Source: Bacteroidota bacterium
GTDB lineage: Bacteria > Bacteroidota > Bacteroidia > JAFLBG01
DNA length: 46,563 nucleotides
NCBI GenBank assembly: GCA_017303975.1
Contig: JAFLBG010000028.1
Coordinates: forward strand, 1-46,563
Direction: 5' to 3'
How positions within the stretch are numbered: the first letter of the stretch is position 1; every line of letters begins with the position of its first letter. Shown one piece after another: positions 1 through 8,631 of this stretch. The position numbers were made by a program, and so were the translations under genes. The notes under the pieces are model-generated. The model worked only from the letters and a program-made list of their open reading frames with translations, ran no database searches and had not been told where the DNA came from.

Positions 1-513
1 GGTGGCACGCTCGAATTAATTCAGCTTTGGATAAATCTTCCCGCAAAGTATAAAATGACTCCCGCAAAATACCAAGATATAAAATCTGAAAATATGCCTT
101 ATGTGCAACAAACAGATGGAATTTCAATTAAACTGGTATCGGGAACCTATAAAGGTTTAACAGGTCCTGCAAAAACGTTTACACCCATTATTTCTATGAT
201 GGGACAAATAAATGCAGCCGAAAAAACAATGCTAGAATTACCGGAAAACTACTCTACCTTACTTTATGTTTTGGGAGGGGAAGTTACTATCAACTCAAAA
301 ACAGTTTCCTCTTTTAATCTTATTAATTTTGAAAAAGGGGGTAAAGAAATAACGATTGAAGCACTAAAAGACACATCTTTCTTGGTTTTGAGCGGAGAGC
401 CAATCAGCGAGCCAATGGTGCAACACGGACCGTTTGTAATGAATACCGCTCAAGAAATTAACGAAGCAATACAAGATTATCATTTAGGTAAAATGGGACA
501 TTTAGCCGATTAA
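1..513 (+). CDS. Pirin family protein, C-terminal part (5' end cut by window edge)
   Basis: The frame is open from base 1. The 18 codons before the first ATG (at 55) read GGTLELIQLWINLPAKYK, which resembles the pirin linker between the two cupin barrels, so ATG 55 is an internal methionine and the gene begins outside the window. The 170 visible residues cover the second (C-terminal) cupin: the MTPAKYQ segment, a strand pattern around GTYKGLTGPAKTF, and a loop LSGEPISEPMVQHGPFVMN typical of the end of pirins. The metal-binding cupin of pirins is the N-terminal one, which is not visible. Some bacterial pirins act as quercetinases; others are redox-responsive regulators. It is followed after only 4 bases by the next gene, so it probably heads or continues a three-gene operon with two other small oxidoreductase or isomerase-like proteins. 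The family call is secure, the function is not. Confidence 0.9.
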   Translation, partial: GGTLELIQLWINLPAKYKMTPAKYQDIKSENMPYVQQTDGISIKLVSGTYKGLTGPAKTFTPIISMMGQINAAEKTMLELPENYSTLLYVLGGEVTINSKTVSSFNLINFEKGGKEITIEALKDTSFLVLSGEPISEPMVQHGPFVMNTAQEINEAIQDYHLGKMGHLAD

Positions 514-517
514 TACT

Positions 518-820
518 ATGAACAAAAATAATTTTATGGTAGAAATAATTCTACCCAGCATACTAGACGAAAAATTTGCAAACTTAATTCCAAGCCAAAG
601 AGCTTTGGTAAATAATTTATTTGAAAATGGAACTTTACTTTCCTACTCTGTAAGTTCCGACAGAAGCAAGCTCTGGACTATCGTGGCAGCAAAAACAGAA
701 AAAGAAGTAATGGATATATTGAGCGAATTTCCAATTATGCCTTATGTAAAAGTTGAAATACAACCTCTACTTTTTCACAATACAGTTGCCATTAACGAAC
801 CCTTCTTTTCACTTAATTAA
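518..820 (+). CDS. Muconolactone delta-isomerase-like domain protein
   Basis: A 100-aa soluble protein with the ferredoxin-like fold pattern of the muconolactone isomerase (MIase) family. It has an N-terminal strand MVEIILPSIL, a helix starting near residue 18 with ANLIPSQRALVNNLFENGTL, a central strand KLWTIVAAKTEKEVMDIL, and the family-like ending FPIMPYVKVEIQPL. Its length matches the roughly 90-100 aa family. True MIases work in catechol degradation, but no other aromatic-degradation gene is visible here, so that reaction should not be assumed; many Bacteroidota carry such small domains with unknown substrates. It starts 4 bases after the pirin stop and ends 7 bases before the FMN reductase, so the three genes are probably co-transcribed. 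Confidence 0.65.
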   Translation: MNKNNFMVEIILPSILDEKFANLIPSQRALVNNLFENGTLLSYSVSSDRSKLWTIVAAKTEKEVMDILSEFPIMPYVKVEIQPLLFHNTVAINEPFFSLN

Positions 821-827
821 CTAGAAA

Positions 828-1376
828 ATGAACATTACTATAATTTCAGGAAGCCCACGTACAGAAAGCAAAACAGCTCGCATTGCGCAACTTTTAACCA
901 CCGAACTAAGGAAGAAAAGCAGTACTATTGCTGTAACAGACATCTATCTGCATAAGGCTAATCTGCCGCATATCCAGTCTGTATGGCAAGATAAAAAAGA
1001 CGCTCCACTTGAATTTCAAAATATTTTTGAAACAATGGAAAAAAGCGATGCTTTTATTTTTGTGTCCCCGGAATACAACGGAGGCTTCTCCCCTGCCCTA
1101 AAAAACTTTGTTGACCATTTTCCGAAAAATAGTTATTACAGAAAACCTATGGCAATAGCTGTTGGGTCTCCTGGAGCTTTTGGAGGTATGAGAGCTGCTA
1201 TGCACCTGCAACAATATGTGGCAGCGCTATTCGGAATACTTTTACCTCAAATGCTTATTATACCACAATTGGATAAAAAAATAACAGAAACCGGAACTAC
1301 AGAAGATGCAGCAACGATAGCAAGTGTAGGTAAGTGTATTGATGAATATTTATGGCTTGTAACTAAATTACGCTAG
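828..1376 (+). CDS. NADPH-dependent FMN reductase (flavodoxin-like fold)
   Basis: A 182-aa protein of the NADPH-dependent FMN/azo reductase family. The first strand and phosphate loop read ITIISGSPRTESKTARIA (residues 3-20), the usual SGSPR flavin-phosphate loop. The second signature SPEYNGGFSPALKNFVD (near residues 84-100) matches the PEYNxxxPxxLKNxxD motif that holds the isoalloxazine ring. A GSPGAFGGMRA segment follows. These enzymes use NADPH to reduce FMN or quinones in the cytosol as dimers or tetramers. The gene begins 7 bases after the MIase-like gene and closes the pirin cluster; pirin and quinone/FMN reductases often occur together, which hints at handling of phenolics or quinones, though that is inference. 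Confidence 0.9.
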   Translation: MNITIISGSPRTESKTARIAQLLTTELRKKSSTIAVTDIYLHKANLPHIQSVWQDKKDAPLEFQNIFETMEKSDAFIFVSPEYNGGFSPALKNFVDHFPKNSYYRKPMAIAVGSPGAFGGMRAAMHLQQYVAALFGILLPQMLIIPQLDKKITETGTTEDAATIASVGKCIDEYLWLVTKLR

Positions 1377-1386
1377 ATCCTACTTT

Positions 1387-1416
1387 TTGTCAAACTAGTT
1401 ATATTATTTATCTTTC
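1387..1416 (+). promoter_or_regulatory. Putative Bacteroidota-type promoter for galE
   Basis: A TTG (1387-1389) is separated by 19 bases from TATCTTTC (1409-1416), which matches the Bacteroidota -7 consensus TAnnTTTG except for the last base. The predicted start of transcription is about 20 bases before the galE ATG at 1441. This is based on pattern only. Confidence 0.4.
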
Positions 1417-1440
1417 GGGAGTTTAGATGCGTTAGAGGTA

Positions 1441-2490
1441 ATGAATAATTCAAAACAAGCCATACTTATTACAGGAGGAGCCGGTTATATTGGTTCTCAT
1501 ACCATAACCGAACTGTTGGAGACAACAAACTATGAAGTTATATCTGTAGATAATTTTTCAAATTCATCCCCATCAGTTTACGATAGAATTAATAAGATTA
1601 CTGGCAAAAATATTATATCATACACTGTTGATATAAATAATATTCAAGATTTAGAACAGGTTTTTTCTGCGCATAAAAACATTGTTGGAATTATCCATTT
1701 TGCAGCTTACAAAGCGGTTCACGAATCGGTAGAAGACCCCATTCGATACTACAGAAACAACCTTGTTTCGCTTATAAACATTCTTGACTGCTCTAAAAGA
1801 TTTGGGGTTAAAAACATCATATTTTCATCCTCTTGTACTGTTTACGGAAATATTAAAACATTGCCGGTAACAGAAAACACTGAAGTAAATGCAGCAGAAT
1901 CGCCTTATGGGGCAACAAAAATAATGGGAGAGGAAATTCTGCGTGATTTTATTAAATCAAGTGCTTCGCATAAAGGAATCTCACTCCGATACTTCAATCC
2001 TGTTGGAGCACACAAATCCGGTCTTATTGGAGAAGACCCAAGAAATAAACCCAACAACTTGGTGCCAATTATTACACAGTTTGTATCGGGATTACTGCCC
2101 GACATGTTTGTTTATGGCAACGATTACCCAACTAAAGACGGAACGTGCATAAGAGATTACATACATGTTTCCGATATTGCAACAGCACACATTAAAGCAC
2201 TTAATTTTTTACTGCAAAAAGAATCTGCTATTTACGAAGTATTCAATTTAGGCAGTGGCACAGGGTGTTCCGTAATGGAAGTAATACAATCTTTTGAAAA
2301 AGTATCGAATACAAAAGTAAATTATAAAATTGGTGCCAGACGAAATGGAGATGTAGTAGCTATTTATTCTAACTCGTCAAAAGCACAGTCAATACTAGGC
2401 TGGAAAGCCGAATACAATCTAGACGACATGATGTTATCTGCTTGGAAATGGCAACAAAATAACAACAAAGAAAAAAAGGTAATTTCCTAA
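1441..2490 (+). CDS. galE: UDP-glucose 4-epimerase
   Basis: A 349-aa extended short-chain dehydrogenase/reductase, the expected size for GalE. The NAD-binding loop GGAGYIG is at residues 12-18. The substrate-side motif SSSCTVYG is at 129-136, and the catalytic YxxxK reads Y156-GAT-K160. The C-terminal half has the GalE-type RDYIHVSD segment and an asparagine-rich sugar-binding loop (RYFNPVGAH). The enzyme interconverts UDP-glucose and UDP-galactose, and often the N-acetyl forms, in the cytosol to supply surface glycans. The start is fixed by a preceding gap and a putative promoter. Downstream is an unrelated secreted protein, so it looks monocistronic. The exact substrate (Glc versus GlcNAc) cannot be decided by eye. 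Confidence 0.95.
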   Translation: MNNSKQAILITGGAGYIGSHTITELLETTNYEVISVDNFSNSSPSVYDRINKITGKNIISYTVDINNIQDLEQVFSAHKNIVGIIHFAAYKAVHESVEDPIRYYRNNLVSLINILDCSKRFGVKNIIFSSSCTVYGNIKTLPVTENTEVNAAESPYGATKIMGEEILRDFIKSSASHKGISLRYFNPVGAHKSGLIGEDPRNKPNNLVPIITQFVSGLLPDMFVYGNDYPTKDGTCIRDYIHVSDIATAHIKALNFLLQKESAIYEVFNLGSGTGCSVMEVIQSFEKVSNTKVNYKIGARRNGDVVAIYSNSSKAQSILGWKAEYNLDDMMLSAWKWQQNNNKEKKVIS

Positions 2491-2610
2491 TTGCTACCTG
2501 CTCCATTTATTCCAACAAATGCAACTTAATTTACTTTTCAACCATCTTATATTTGATTGTTTTTAAAATTATACATATATTGAACGTGTAACGTATAACC
2601 ACATACTACT

Positions 2611-4311
2611 ATGAAAATTTTTTACAAAGTTTTTTCACTATCTACACTTTTAATCTTTTTAGGAATTAGCTCATTTGCACAACAAAATGTTGGTATAAAT
2701 ACGGCTATCCCTAATTCAAATGCAGTATTGGATATTGTTTCTCCTAGCAACAATACAGGAGTTTTAGTGCCGCGCTTAACAGCAGCACAAAGAATTGCAA
2801 TAACCGGCTTAGGAAATGCAGAAAATGGGCTTTTAGTGTATGATACCGATTCAAGTTGTTTTTTCTACTGGAATAACCCGCTCTCAGCATGGAGAAGTCT
2901 TTGTGGAGGCACTAGCATTTCAACAGGTACCGTAATTGGTGGCGGAGGGAATGCGTGTTCTGTTCAATCTGTTAGTTTAACAGTAGGTTCTGCTGGTAAC
3001 ACTTCCGGATTAGTAAGAATTGTAGATAGCTGTGGTAACATAAAGTCCAGTCCTAATGCGGCATGGATAACAACAGGAAATTTCAACACATCTCCGGGCA
3101 CTAATTATATTGGAACAAACGATGCACAAGATTTTATATTTAAAACCGGTGGCTCTACTGCATTTAACGAACGTTTGCGTATGACGTCTGCAGGAAGACT
3201 TGTAGCTAACAATACAACAGCTGCATCAACTGATGTATTTTCATCTTATGGAACTGGTGCAGCAGGTGCTATAAACTCTCTTGGTACAAGAGCTGTTGCC
3301 GGTTATATTACAGGAACAGGAACAGGTATTTATGGTGAAGGCCTAGGTGCAGCATATGGGGTACATGGTAAAACTACTACAGGACGTGGTGTTTATGGTG
3401 AGGCTTCGAGCAATGGATATGGAGTTGTTGGCGAAAATGCGACAGGGACAGGCATTGGAGTTTGGGCAAAAAATGGAAATTTCTCAGGCACAGCATTGCA
3501 AGCAGAAAACACCTTGGGAGGATATGCAGGTTACTTTTCAAGTACAGGAGGTATTGCAGGAAATGACAAACCTTCTGTATGGATACAATCAAACAACGTT
3601 GTAAATACTATGACACTGCGTGTTGATAACGGAACAGCTACAAATACTGGTACAGGTATTGCAGGTGTTGGTAGCGGTGTTAATACGGCATACCACGCAG
3701 GCGCAAGTACTGGTGTTTCTGGTACAGGTAAAACATTTGGAGTATTTGGGATGACATACAATGGGAGCTCAGGCGGAACAACTGCCGGTGGCTTGTTTAT
3801 TGATAGCATGAGCTTAGCACTTGATTTTTATGCAATGACAGCGGCCTATACAGCCAATACAAACTATAAAATAATTGGTACCGGAGCAGTTTCTACTATT
3901 GTAAACGATGTACAAAACAAACCTGTAGTTCTCTATGCACCAGAAGCACCAGAGGCTTTATTTGAAGATTACGGAAGCGGACAATTGGTAAATGGAAGTA
4001 CTTATATTTCTATCGATCCCACTTTTGCTAAAAATGTTGCAGTAAACGAAAAACATCCATTGCGTGTTCTTGTACAACTAGAAGATGACTGCAACGGTGT
4101 GTATGTTACAGAAAAAACAGAGAAAGGATTTTTGGTAAAGGAATTGGCTAATGGAAAATCCAATGCTAAGTTTACCTACCACATTATTGCGAACCGTGCT
4201 GATGAATATAAAAACGGTGAGTTAGTTTCTAAATACCAAGACCTAAGATTTACACCATTTGACATTAAATCAATAAGAAGATCCGGAGTAGCACAACCAA
4301 GTAATAAATAA
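2611..4311 (+). CDS. Secreted tail-fibre-like repeat protein
   Basis: A 566-aa protein with a signal peptide (hydrophobic residues 7-20, cleavage near SSFAQ/QNVG). Residues 25-100 form the module common in Bacteroidota secreted proteins that resemble phage tail fibres: NVGINTAIPNSNAVLDI, then GVLVPRLTAAQRIAI, then GLLVYDTDSSCFFYWN. The middle (about 225-400) is a low-complexity glycine-rich series of short beta units of the form GxGVxGE (for example GIYGEGLG, GVHGKT, GVYGEAS, GVVGENA), probably a beta-helix or fibrous shaft. Residues 430-566 form a different, globular tail ending in QPSNK, which lacks a recognisable T9SS sorting domain. A surface or fibre role is inferred. There are no phage genes nearby, so it is not prophage. 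A strong terminator follows at 4322. Confidence 0.8.
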   Translation: MKIFYKVFSLSTLLIFLGISSFAQQNVGINTAIPNSNAVLDIVSPSNNTGVLVPRLTAAQRIAITGLGNAENGLLVYDTDSSCFFYWNNPLSAWRSLCGGTSISTGTVIGGGGNACSVQSVSLTVGSAGNTSGLVRIVDSCGNIKSSPNAAWITTGNFNTSPGTNYIGTNDAQDFIFKTGGSTAFNERLRMTSAGRLVANNTTAASTDVFSSYGTGAAGAINSLGTRAVAGYITGTGTGIYGEGLGAAYGVHGKTTTGRGVYGEASSNGYGVVGENATGTGIGVWAKNGNFSGTALQAENTLGGYAGYFSSTGGIAGNDKPSVWIQSNNVVNTMTLRVDNGTATNTGTGIAGVGSGVNTAYHAGASTGVSGTGKTFGVFGMTYNGSSGGTTAGGLFIDSMSLALDFYAMTAAYTANTNYKIIGTGAVSTIVNDVQNKPVVLYAPEAPEALFEDYGSGQLVNGSTYISIDPTFAKNVAVNEKHPLRVLVQLEDDCNGVYVTEKTEKGFLVKELANGKSNAKFTYHIIANRADEYKNGELVSKYQDLRFTPFDIKSIRRSGVAQPSNK

Positions 4312-4321
4312 GATACATCTT

Positions 4322-4370
4322 AAGTTCATAAAAAAAGCTACCTCAAAAAGGTAGCTTTTTTTATGAACTT
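4322..4370. terminator. Strong, symmetric intrinsic terminator
   Basis: A perfect 21-bp inverted repeat (4322-4342 and 4350-4370) around a 7-base loop. The core GCTACC/GGTAGC is flanked by seven A on the left and seven T on the right, so it can stop transcription from either strand. It isolates the fibre-like gene from ahcY. Confidence 0.9.
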
Positions 4371-4419
4371 AATTTTACACCAACTGTTTTGTAGATAATT
4401 AGCGCGCTTGCAAAAAGAG

Positions 4420-4450
4420 TTGACTTATAGCAAAGAATAGCGTAAATTTG
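4420..4450 (+). promoter_or_regulatory. Bacteroidota-type promoter of ahcY
   Basis: TTG at 4420-4422, 20 bases of spacing, then TAAATTTG at 4443-4450, an exact match to TAnnTTTG. The ATG follows at 4486. This is the best promoter match I see in the window. Confidence 0.65.
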
Positions 4451-4485
4451 CAGCAATTATTGAAAAACAACTAATTAAAAATAAC

Positions 4486-5832
4486 ATGACAACAGCAACA
4501 ATGGAAAAAACAAAAGCAACTAAAGAAGCTCCTGCTTATGTAAAATTTAAGGTTAAAGATATTTCTTTAGCTGAGTGGGGAAGAAAAGAAATAAAATTAG
4601 CAGAAGCTGAAATGCCTGGATTAATGGCATTAAGAGCTGAATATGGCAAACAAAAACCATTGAAAAATGCGCGTGTTGCAGGTTGCTTACACATGACTAT
4701 TCAAACTGCTGTTTTGATTGAAACATTGGTTGAATTAGGAGCTGAAGTTACTTGGTCATCTTGCAATATATTCTCTACACAAGATCATGCTGCTGCTGCT
4801 ATTGCTGCTGCTGGTATTTCTGTATATGCTTGGAAAGGTATGAATAATGAGGAGTTTGATTGGTGTATAGAACAAACACTGTTCTTTGGAGAAGATCGTA
4901 AGCCATTAAATATGATTTTGGATGATGGTGGAGATTTAACAAATATGGTGTTAGACAAATACCCTGAACTAGTTAAAGGAATTAAAGGATTGTCAGAGGA
5001 AACAACAACAGGTGTTCACCGTTTATACGAAAGAATGGCTAAAGGAACCCTTCCAATCCCAGCTATTAACATTAACGATTCAGTAACTAAATCTAAATTT
5101 GATAACAAATACGGATGCCGTGAGTCATTAGTAGATGCAATCAGAAGAGCTACCGATTTAATGTTGGCTGGTAAAGTAGCTGTTGTTGCAGGATTTGGTG
5201 ATGTAGGAAAAGGTTCAGCAGAATCTTTAAAAGATTCAAAAGTGCGTGTAATTGTAACTGAAATTGACCCAATTTGTGCTTTACAAGCTGCAATGGAAGG
5301 TTATGAAGTTAAAAAAATGGATACTGCTATTAAGGAGGCGGATATAGTTGTAACAACTACAGGTAACATGAGTATTGTTACAGATCGTCATTTTAAAGCC
5401 ATGAAACACAATACAATTGTATGTAACATTGGACACTTTGATACAGAAATTGATATGGCATGGTTAAACAAAAACTATGGTCACACAAAGGATACCATCA
5501 AGCCTCAAGTTGATAAATACACTATTGACGGAAAAGACATTATTGTTTTAGCTGAAGGACGCTTAGTAAACTTAGGTTGTGCTATGGGACATCCATCATT
5601 TGTAATGTCTAACTCGTTTACTAACCAAGTGTTAGCACAGTTAGAATTATGGATGAATACCGATAAATACGAAAATAAAGTTTATGTTTTACCTAAACAT
5701 TTGGATGAGAAAGTAGCTCGCTTGCACCTTGCTAAAATTGGTGTTGAAATCGATACTTTATCAGATGAACAAGCGGCTTATATTGGCGTAGATAAACAAG
5801 GTCCATTTAAACCTGAATATTACAGATATTAA
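4486..5832 (+). CDS. ahcY: S-adenosyl-L-homocysteine hydrolase
   Basis: A 448-aa NAD-dependent enzyme that splits S-adenosylhomocysteine into adenosine and homocysteine, keeping the methyl cycle running. The Rossmann loop GFGDVGKGS is at residues 236-244. The segments [36 protein letters not shown] and [18 protein letters not shown] are diagnostic, and the C-terminus PFKPEYYRY is the near-invariant end that reaches into the neighbouring subunit of the tetramer. Length is normal. A second in-frame ATG lies at 4501, and either could be the true start because the first residues are not conserved. The gene is single, framed by a promoter at 4420 and a terminator at 5863. Confidence 0.98.
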   Translation: MTTATMEKTKATKEAPAYVKFKVKDISLAEWGRKEIKLAEAEMPGLMALRAEYGKQKPLKNARVAGCLHMTIQTAVLIETLVELGAEVTWSSCNIFSTQDHAAAAIAAAGISVYAWKGMNNEEFDWCIEQTLFFGEDRKPLNMILDDGGDLTNMVLDKYPELVKGIKGLSEETTTGVHRLYERMAKGTLPIPAININDSVTKSKFDNKYGCRESLVDAIRRATDLMLAGKVAVVAGFGDVGKGSAESLKDSKVRVIVTEIDPICALQAAMEGYEVKKMDTAIKEADIVVTTTGNMSIVTDRHFKAMKHNTIVCNIGHFDTEIDMAWLNKNYGHTKDTIKPQVDKYTIDGKDIIVLAEGRLVNLGCAMGHPSFVMSNSFTNQVLAQLELWMNTDKYENKVYVLPKHLDEKVARLHLAKIGVEIDTLSDEQAAYIGVDKQGPFKPEYYRY

Positions 5833-5862
5833 TCGTAACTTGGGGATATAAATATAACCATG

Positions 5863-5892
5863 AAAGGCTGCCTTAATAGGGCAGCCTTTTTT
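5863..5892 (+). terminator. Intrinsic terminator after ahcY
   Basis: A 10-bp stem AAAGGCTGCC (5863-5872) pairs with GGCAGCCTTT (5880-5889) around a 7-base loop and runs into a T tract. It lies 30 bases after the ahcY stop. Confidence 0.85.
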
Positions 5893-5906
5893 ATAAAACA
5901 TAAATT

Positions 5907-6755
5907 ATGCCTATTCGTATAATTCTTTCTAGCTTATTTTTTGCTTTAGCAACTGGTTTATTCGCACAATCAAACCTTTCATGGGAGAGTGCTTTGAAAA
6001 ATAAAAAAGCATCGCTTAACGTCTATTACTACGAAAATAATTATCCGTTTACATATAAAGAAAAAGGAAATGTTATAGTAAAAGGAATTGAAGCTGATAT
6101 CTTAAACGAGTTTGTGGGTTGGGCAAAGAAGAAAGGCGTTGTAATTACATTAAATTACATTGCAAGTGCAGAATTTAATAAATCATACGAATTGCTAACC
6201 AAGGGAACACCTAATAGTATTGGGCTATCCAGCTTAACAATTACAGAAGACAGAAAAAAAGAAATACAATTTTGCCCACCTTACTTAAAAAACAAAACAG
6301 TTCTTATAAGCTCCGGAAGAATCCCTACCCTATCTAAAATTCAAGACATTTCCTTACACTTTGATACATTAACTGCTATTACTGAAAAAGGCTCTACACA
6401 CGAAAAATATCTACTCGATTTAAAAAGCAGCTATTTCCCCAAAATGAGAATTGAGTTCGGGGAAGAAAACCCTACCGTAAAAATAAACCAAAATGCTAAA
6501 TACTTTGGTTATGTTGATATGATTCAGTTTTGGAGTTTTTTAAAGAAGAACAATTCTTCCTACATCAAAATGCATCGTGTTGCAACAATCGACAACGAAC
6601 GATTTGCTTTTGGATTACCTTTAAATAGCGATTGGCAAGCTGCTTTCAATGAATTCTTCGAATCTGGATTCGGATTTATATCTACAAAAAAATACCGTTC
6701 TATTTTAGAAACTCATTTAAGCAGCGAAGTAATTGAATCCGTGGAGTTGGATTAA
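5907..6755 (+). CDS. Periplasmic substrate-binding-like protein (SBP family 3)
   Basis: A 282-aa protein with a signal peptide (IILSSLFFALATGLFAQ, cleaved near residue 21). The mature part follows the two-lobed pattern of amino-acid-type solute-binding proteins: NVYYYENNYPFTYKEKG near the start, GIEADILNEFVGWAKKKG (the GfdxDl-like segment), then SLTITEDRKKEIQFCPPYL, equivalent to the usual TxTxeRxkxvdFs. A second lobe contains GYVDMIQFW and FAFGLPLNSDWQAAFNEF. No ABC-transporter permease or ATPase is nearby, so it may be a stand-alone receptor or have diverged from transport. The ligand cannot be predicted. It starts 15 bases after the ahcY terminator, and I see no clear promoter for it. Confidence 0.75.
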   Translation: MPIRIILSSLFFALATGLFAQSNLSWESALKNKKASLNVYYYENNYPFTYKEKGNVIVKGIEADILNEFVGWAKKKGVVITLNYIASAEFNKSYELLTKGTPNSIGLSSLTITEDRKKEIQFCPPYLKNKTVLISSGRIPTLSKIQDISLHFDTLTAITEKGSTHEKYLLDLKSSYFPKMRIEFGEENPTVKINQNAKYFGYVDMIQFWSFLKKNNSSYIKMHRVATIDNERFAFGLPLNSDWQAAFNEFFESGFGFISTKKYRSILETHLSSEVIESVELD

Positions 6756-6806
6756 ATTCATTCTAAACACTAAGGAACAAATATTTTTTTGCAATATGTA
6801 TCACAA

Positions 6807-7286
6807 CTACAGATGATGGTATTTTTCATTCTTCAATATCGTCATAGCTCTATAAATTTGCTCTACAAGCAACAATCGGATCATTTGATGCGTAAATGTA
6901 AGTTTGGATAATGAAATTTTTTGCGGATATTTTTTATATACATCTTCAGAAAAGCCATATCCACCGCCCACTACAAAGACAAGTTTATCGTATGATTGCG
7001 AGAAAATTTTATTCATGTATTTAGAAAAATCAACCGAACTGTATTCCTTGCCTTGCTCATCCAACAATACAACAAACGCTCTATCCATTTTACTTAAAGC
7101 CTTTATCAACTCTTCGCCTTCTTTCATTTTAATTTCAGCAGGTTTATAGGTATAAATAGATTTAGGTGGTAATACGATAAACTCTTCCACCTTCATATAG
7201 TTGGAAAGTCTATCAAAATATTTTTTGCAACCTTCTTTGATGTATTCTTCATCAGTTTTACCTACAAAAACTAAAACAATGCGCAT
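6807..7286 (-). CDS. rlmH: 23S rRNA (pseudouridine1915-N3)-methyltransferase RlmH
   Basis: A 159-aa SPOUT methyltransferase that methylates pseudouridine 1915 in helix 69 of 23S rRNA using S-adenosylmethionine. The knotted cofactor site reads FVVGGGYGF (residues 104-112). It is followed by the conserved LSKLTFTHQMIRLLLVEQIY (128-147) and the C-terminal KNEKYHH, which is the family signature ending. The size matches E. coli RlmH (155 aa). It is divergent from the DUF4783/nadC operon. A putative -7 box lies at 7305-7312. Confidence 0.97.
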   Translation of the reverse strand: MRIVLVFVGKTDEEYIKEGCKKYFDRLSNYMKVEEFIVLPPKSIYTYKPAEIKMKEGEELIKALSKMDRAFVVLLDEQGKEYSSVDFSKYMNKIFSQSYDKLVFVVGGGYGFSEDVYKKYPQKISLSKLTFTHQMIRLLLVEQIYRAMTILKNEKYHHL

Positions 7287-7304
7287 ATTTTTGTTAATTT
7301 AGAG

Positions 7305-7312
7305 CAAAACTA
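7305..7312 (-). promoter_or_regulatory. Putative -7 box for rlmH
   Basis: On the minus strand the bases read TAGTTTTG, matching TAnnTTTG, about 19 bases before the rlmH ATG. No convincing -33 TTG at the right distance is visible. Confidence 0.35.
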
Positions 7313-7350
7313 CACAGATTGGCTCAATAATTGTAGTAGATAACAACATT

Positions 7351-7731
7351 ATGCTTATACAATTTTTATTACTGTTTATAAATCTACATGTTGGGTTTGC
7401 AGGCGATATTGCCGATCAATTAAGTAAAAATTTTGCCGAAGGCAACAGTAGAGCCATTTCCCAGTCGTTTGCAGAGAATGTGGAACTTACCATCGTATCA
7501 TTAGAGGATGTGTATAGTAAAAATCAAGCGGAAATTTTACTAAAAGATTTTTTCACGAAAAACCCTGTACAGTCTTTTAACATTACTCACAAAAGCATTC
7601 CGAAAAACAATAACTATTTTTTGGTTGGTAATCTGTTGGCAGGGAAAGAGAAATACAAAGTTTACATTTTACTAAAACAAGCTACAGATAAAACTACTAT
7701 TCAACAGCTTCGAATTGAACTCGACAAATAA
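7351..7731 (+). CDS. DUF4783 exported protein
   Basis: A 126-aa protein with a short signal peptide (LIQFLLLFINLHVGFAG). The mature part resembles a NTF2/lumazine-binding-like fold: a helix with DQLSKNFAEGNSRAISQSF, a strand NVELTIVSLEDVYSKNQAEILLKDFFTKNP, and paired strands ending in TIQQLRIELDK. This matches the uncharacterised DUF4783 family, which in Bacteroidota sits next to nadC and rlmH. Its role is unknown. It is 24 bases upstream of nadC and is probably co-transcribed with it and the YihY/BrkB gene. Confidence 0.8.
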   Translation: MLIQFLLLFINLHVGFAGDIADQLSKNFAEGNSRAISQSFAENVELTIVSLEDVYSKNQAEILLKDFFTKNPVQSFNITHKSIPKNNNYFLVGNLLAGKEKYKVYILLKQATDKTTIQQLRIELDK

Positions 7732-7755
7732 ATTGTGCATTAAGCAAATTACTAC

Positions 7756-8631
7756 ATGAAACTGCCAAATTATATTACCCCCAAAGCACTAAACAGCTTT
7801 ATTGTATCTTCTTTACTAGAAGATATAGGAGATGGCGACCACACCTCGCTTGCATGCATTCCGAAAACGCTTACCAAAACAGCCAAATTACTTGTTAAAG
7901 AAAACGGAGTTATTGCAGGTGTTGAATTAGCCAAGCTAATTTTTAAAATAGTAGATAAAAACCTTACCTATTCTATTTTAAAAAATGACGGAAGTACAGT
8001 AAAAAAAGGAGATGTTGTTCTTACCGTAAATGGTTCTGCACAATCTATTTTAAAAGCGGAACGTTTGGTTTTAAATTGCATGCAGCGCATGAGCGGCATT
8101 GCAACTACCACTGCTACACTAACGGCTTTTTGCAAAAAAAACAACGTAAAATTACTAGATACAAGAAAAACCACCCCCGGCTTTAGAATGATGGAAAAAT
8201 GGGCGGTTGCAATTGGTGGTGGCGTAAACCATCGATTTGGATTATTTGATATGATTTTAATTAAAGACAATCACATTGATTATTGCGGAAGTATAACAAA
8301 AGCCATTAAATCAAGTGTAGATTATCTTAAAAAGAAAAATAAAAAAATAAAAATTGAAGTTGAAGTTCGGAGCTTAAACGATGTTCAAGAAGTTTTAAGT
8401 TGTGGTTATAAAGTAGATAGAATTTTACTTGACAATTTTTCTCCGAAAGAAATTACTCAAGCTGTAAAGCTTATCAATAAGCGTATTCCGACTGAAGCCT
8501 CCGGAAATATCAATGCAAAAAACCTAGCAAGCTACGCAAAAACAGGAGTCAACTACATTTCAATGGGTGCATTAACGCACAGTATAAAAAGCTTAGATTT
8601 AAGTCTAAAAGCAACTGCAAATGCCAAGTAA
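7756..8631 (+). CDS. nadC: Nicotinate-nucleotide pyrophosphorylase (quinolinate phosphoribosyltransferase)
   Basis: A 291-aa cytosolic enzyme that joins quinolinate to PRPP, releasing CO2 and giving nicotinate mononucleotide in de novo NAD synthesis. It has EDIGDGDHTS (residues 22-31), the helix RLVLNCMQRMSGIAT (103-117), the PRPP/quinolinate loop DTRKTTPGFR (135-144), and LIKDNHI, followed by a C-terminal barrel with EVEVRSL and LLDNFSP. These are the standard QPRTase signatures. Its last 11 bases overlap the start of the next gene, so translation is probably coupled. nadA and nadB are not in the window. Confidence 0.97.
   Translation: MKLPNYITPKALNSFIVSSLLEDIGDGDHTSLACIPKTLTKTAKLLVKENGVIAGVELAKLIFKIVDKNLTYSILKNDGSTVKKGDVVLTVNGSAQSILKAERLVLNCMQRMSGIATTTATLTAFCKKNNVKLLDTRKTTPGFRMMEKWAVAIGGGVNHRFGLFDMILIKDNHIDYCGSITKAIKSSVDYLKKKNKKIKIEVEVRSLNDVQEVLSCGYKVDRILLDNFSPKEITQAVKLINKRIPTEASGNINAKNLASYAKTGVNYISMGALTHSIKSLDLSLKATANAK

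Noticed and set aside
2611-4311. Tail-fibre-like gene considered as part of a prophage
   Set aside because: It has a signal peptide and is surrounded by housekeeping genes; no other phage gene is visible. This module is common in secreted Bacteroidota proteins.
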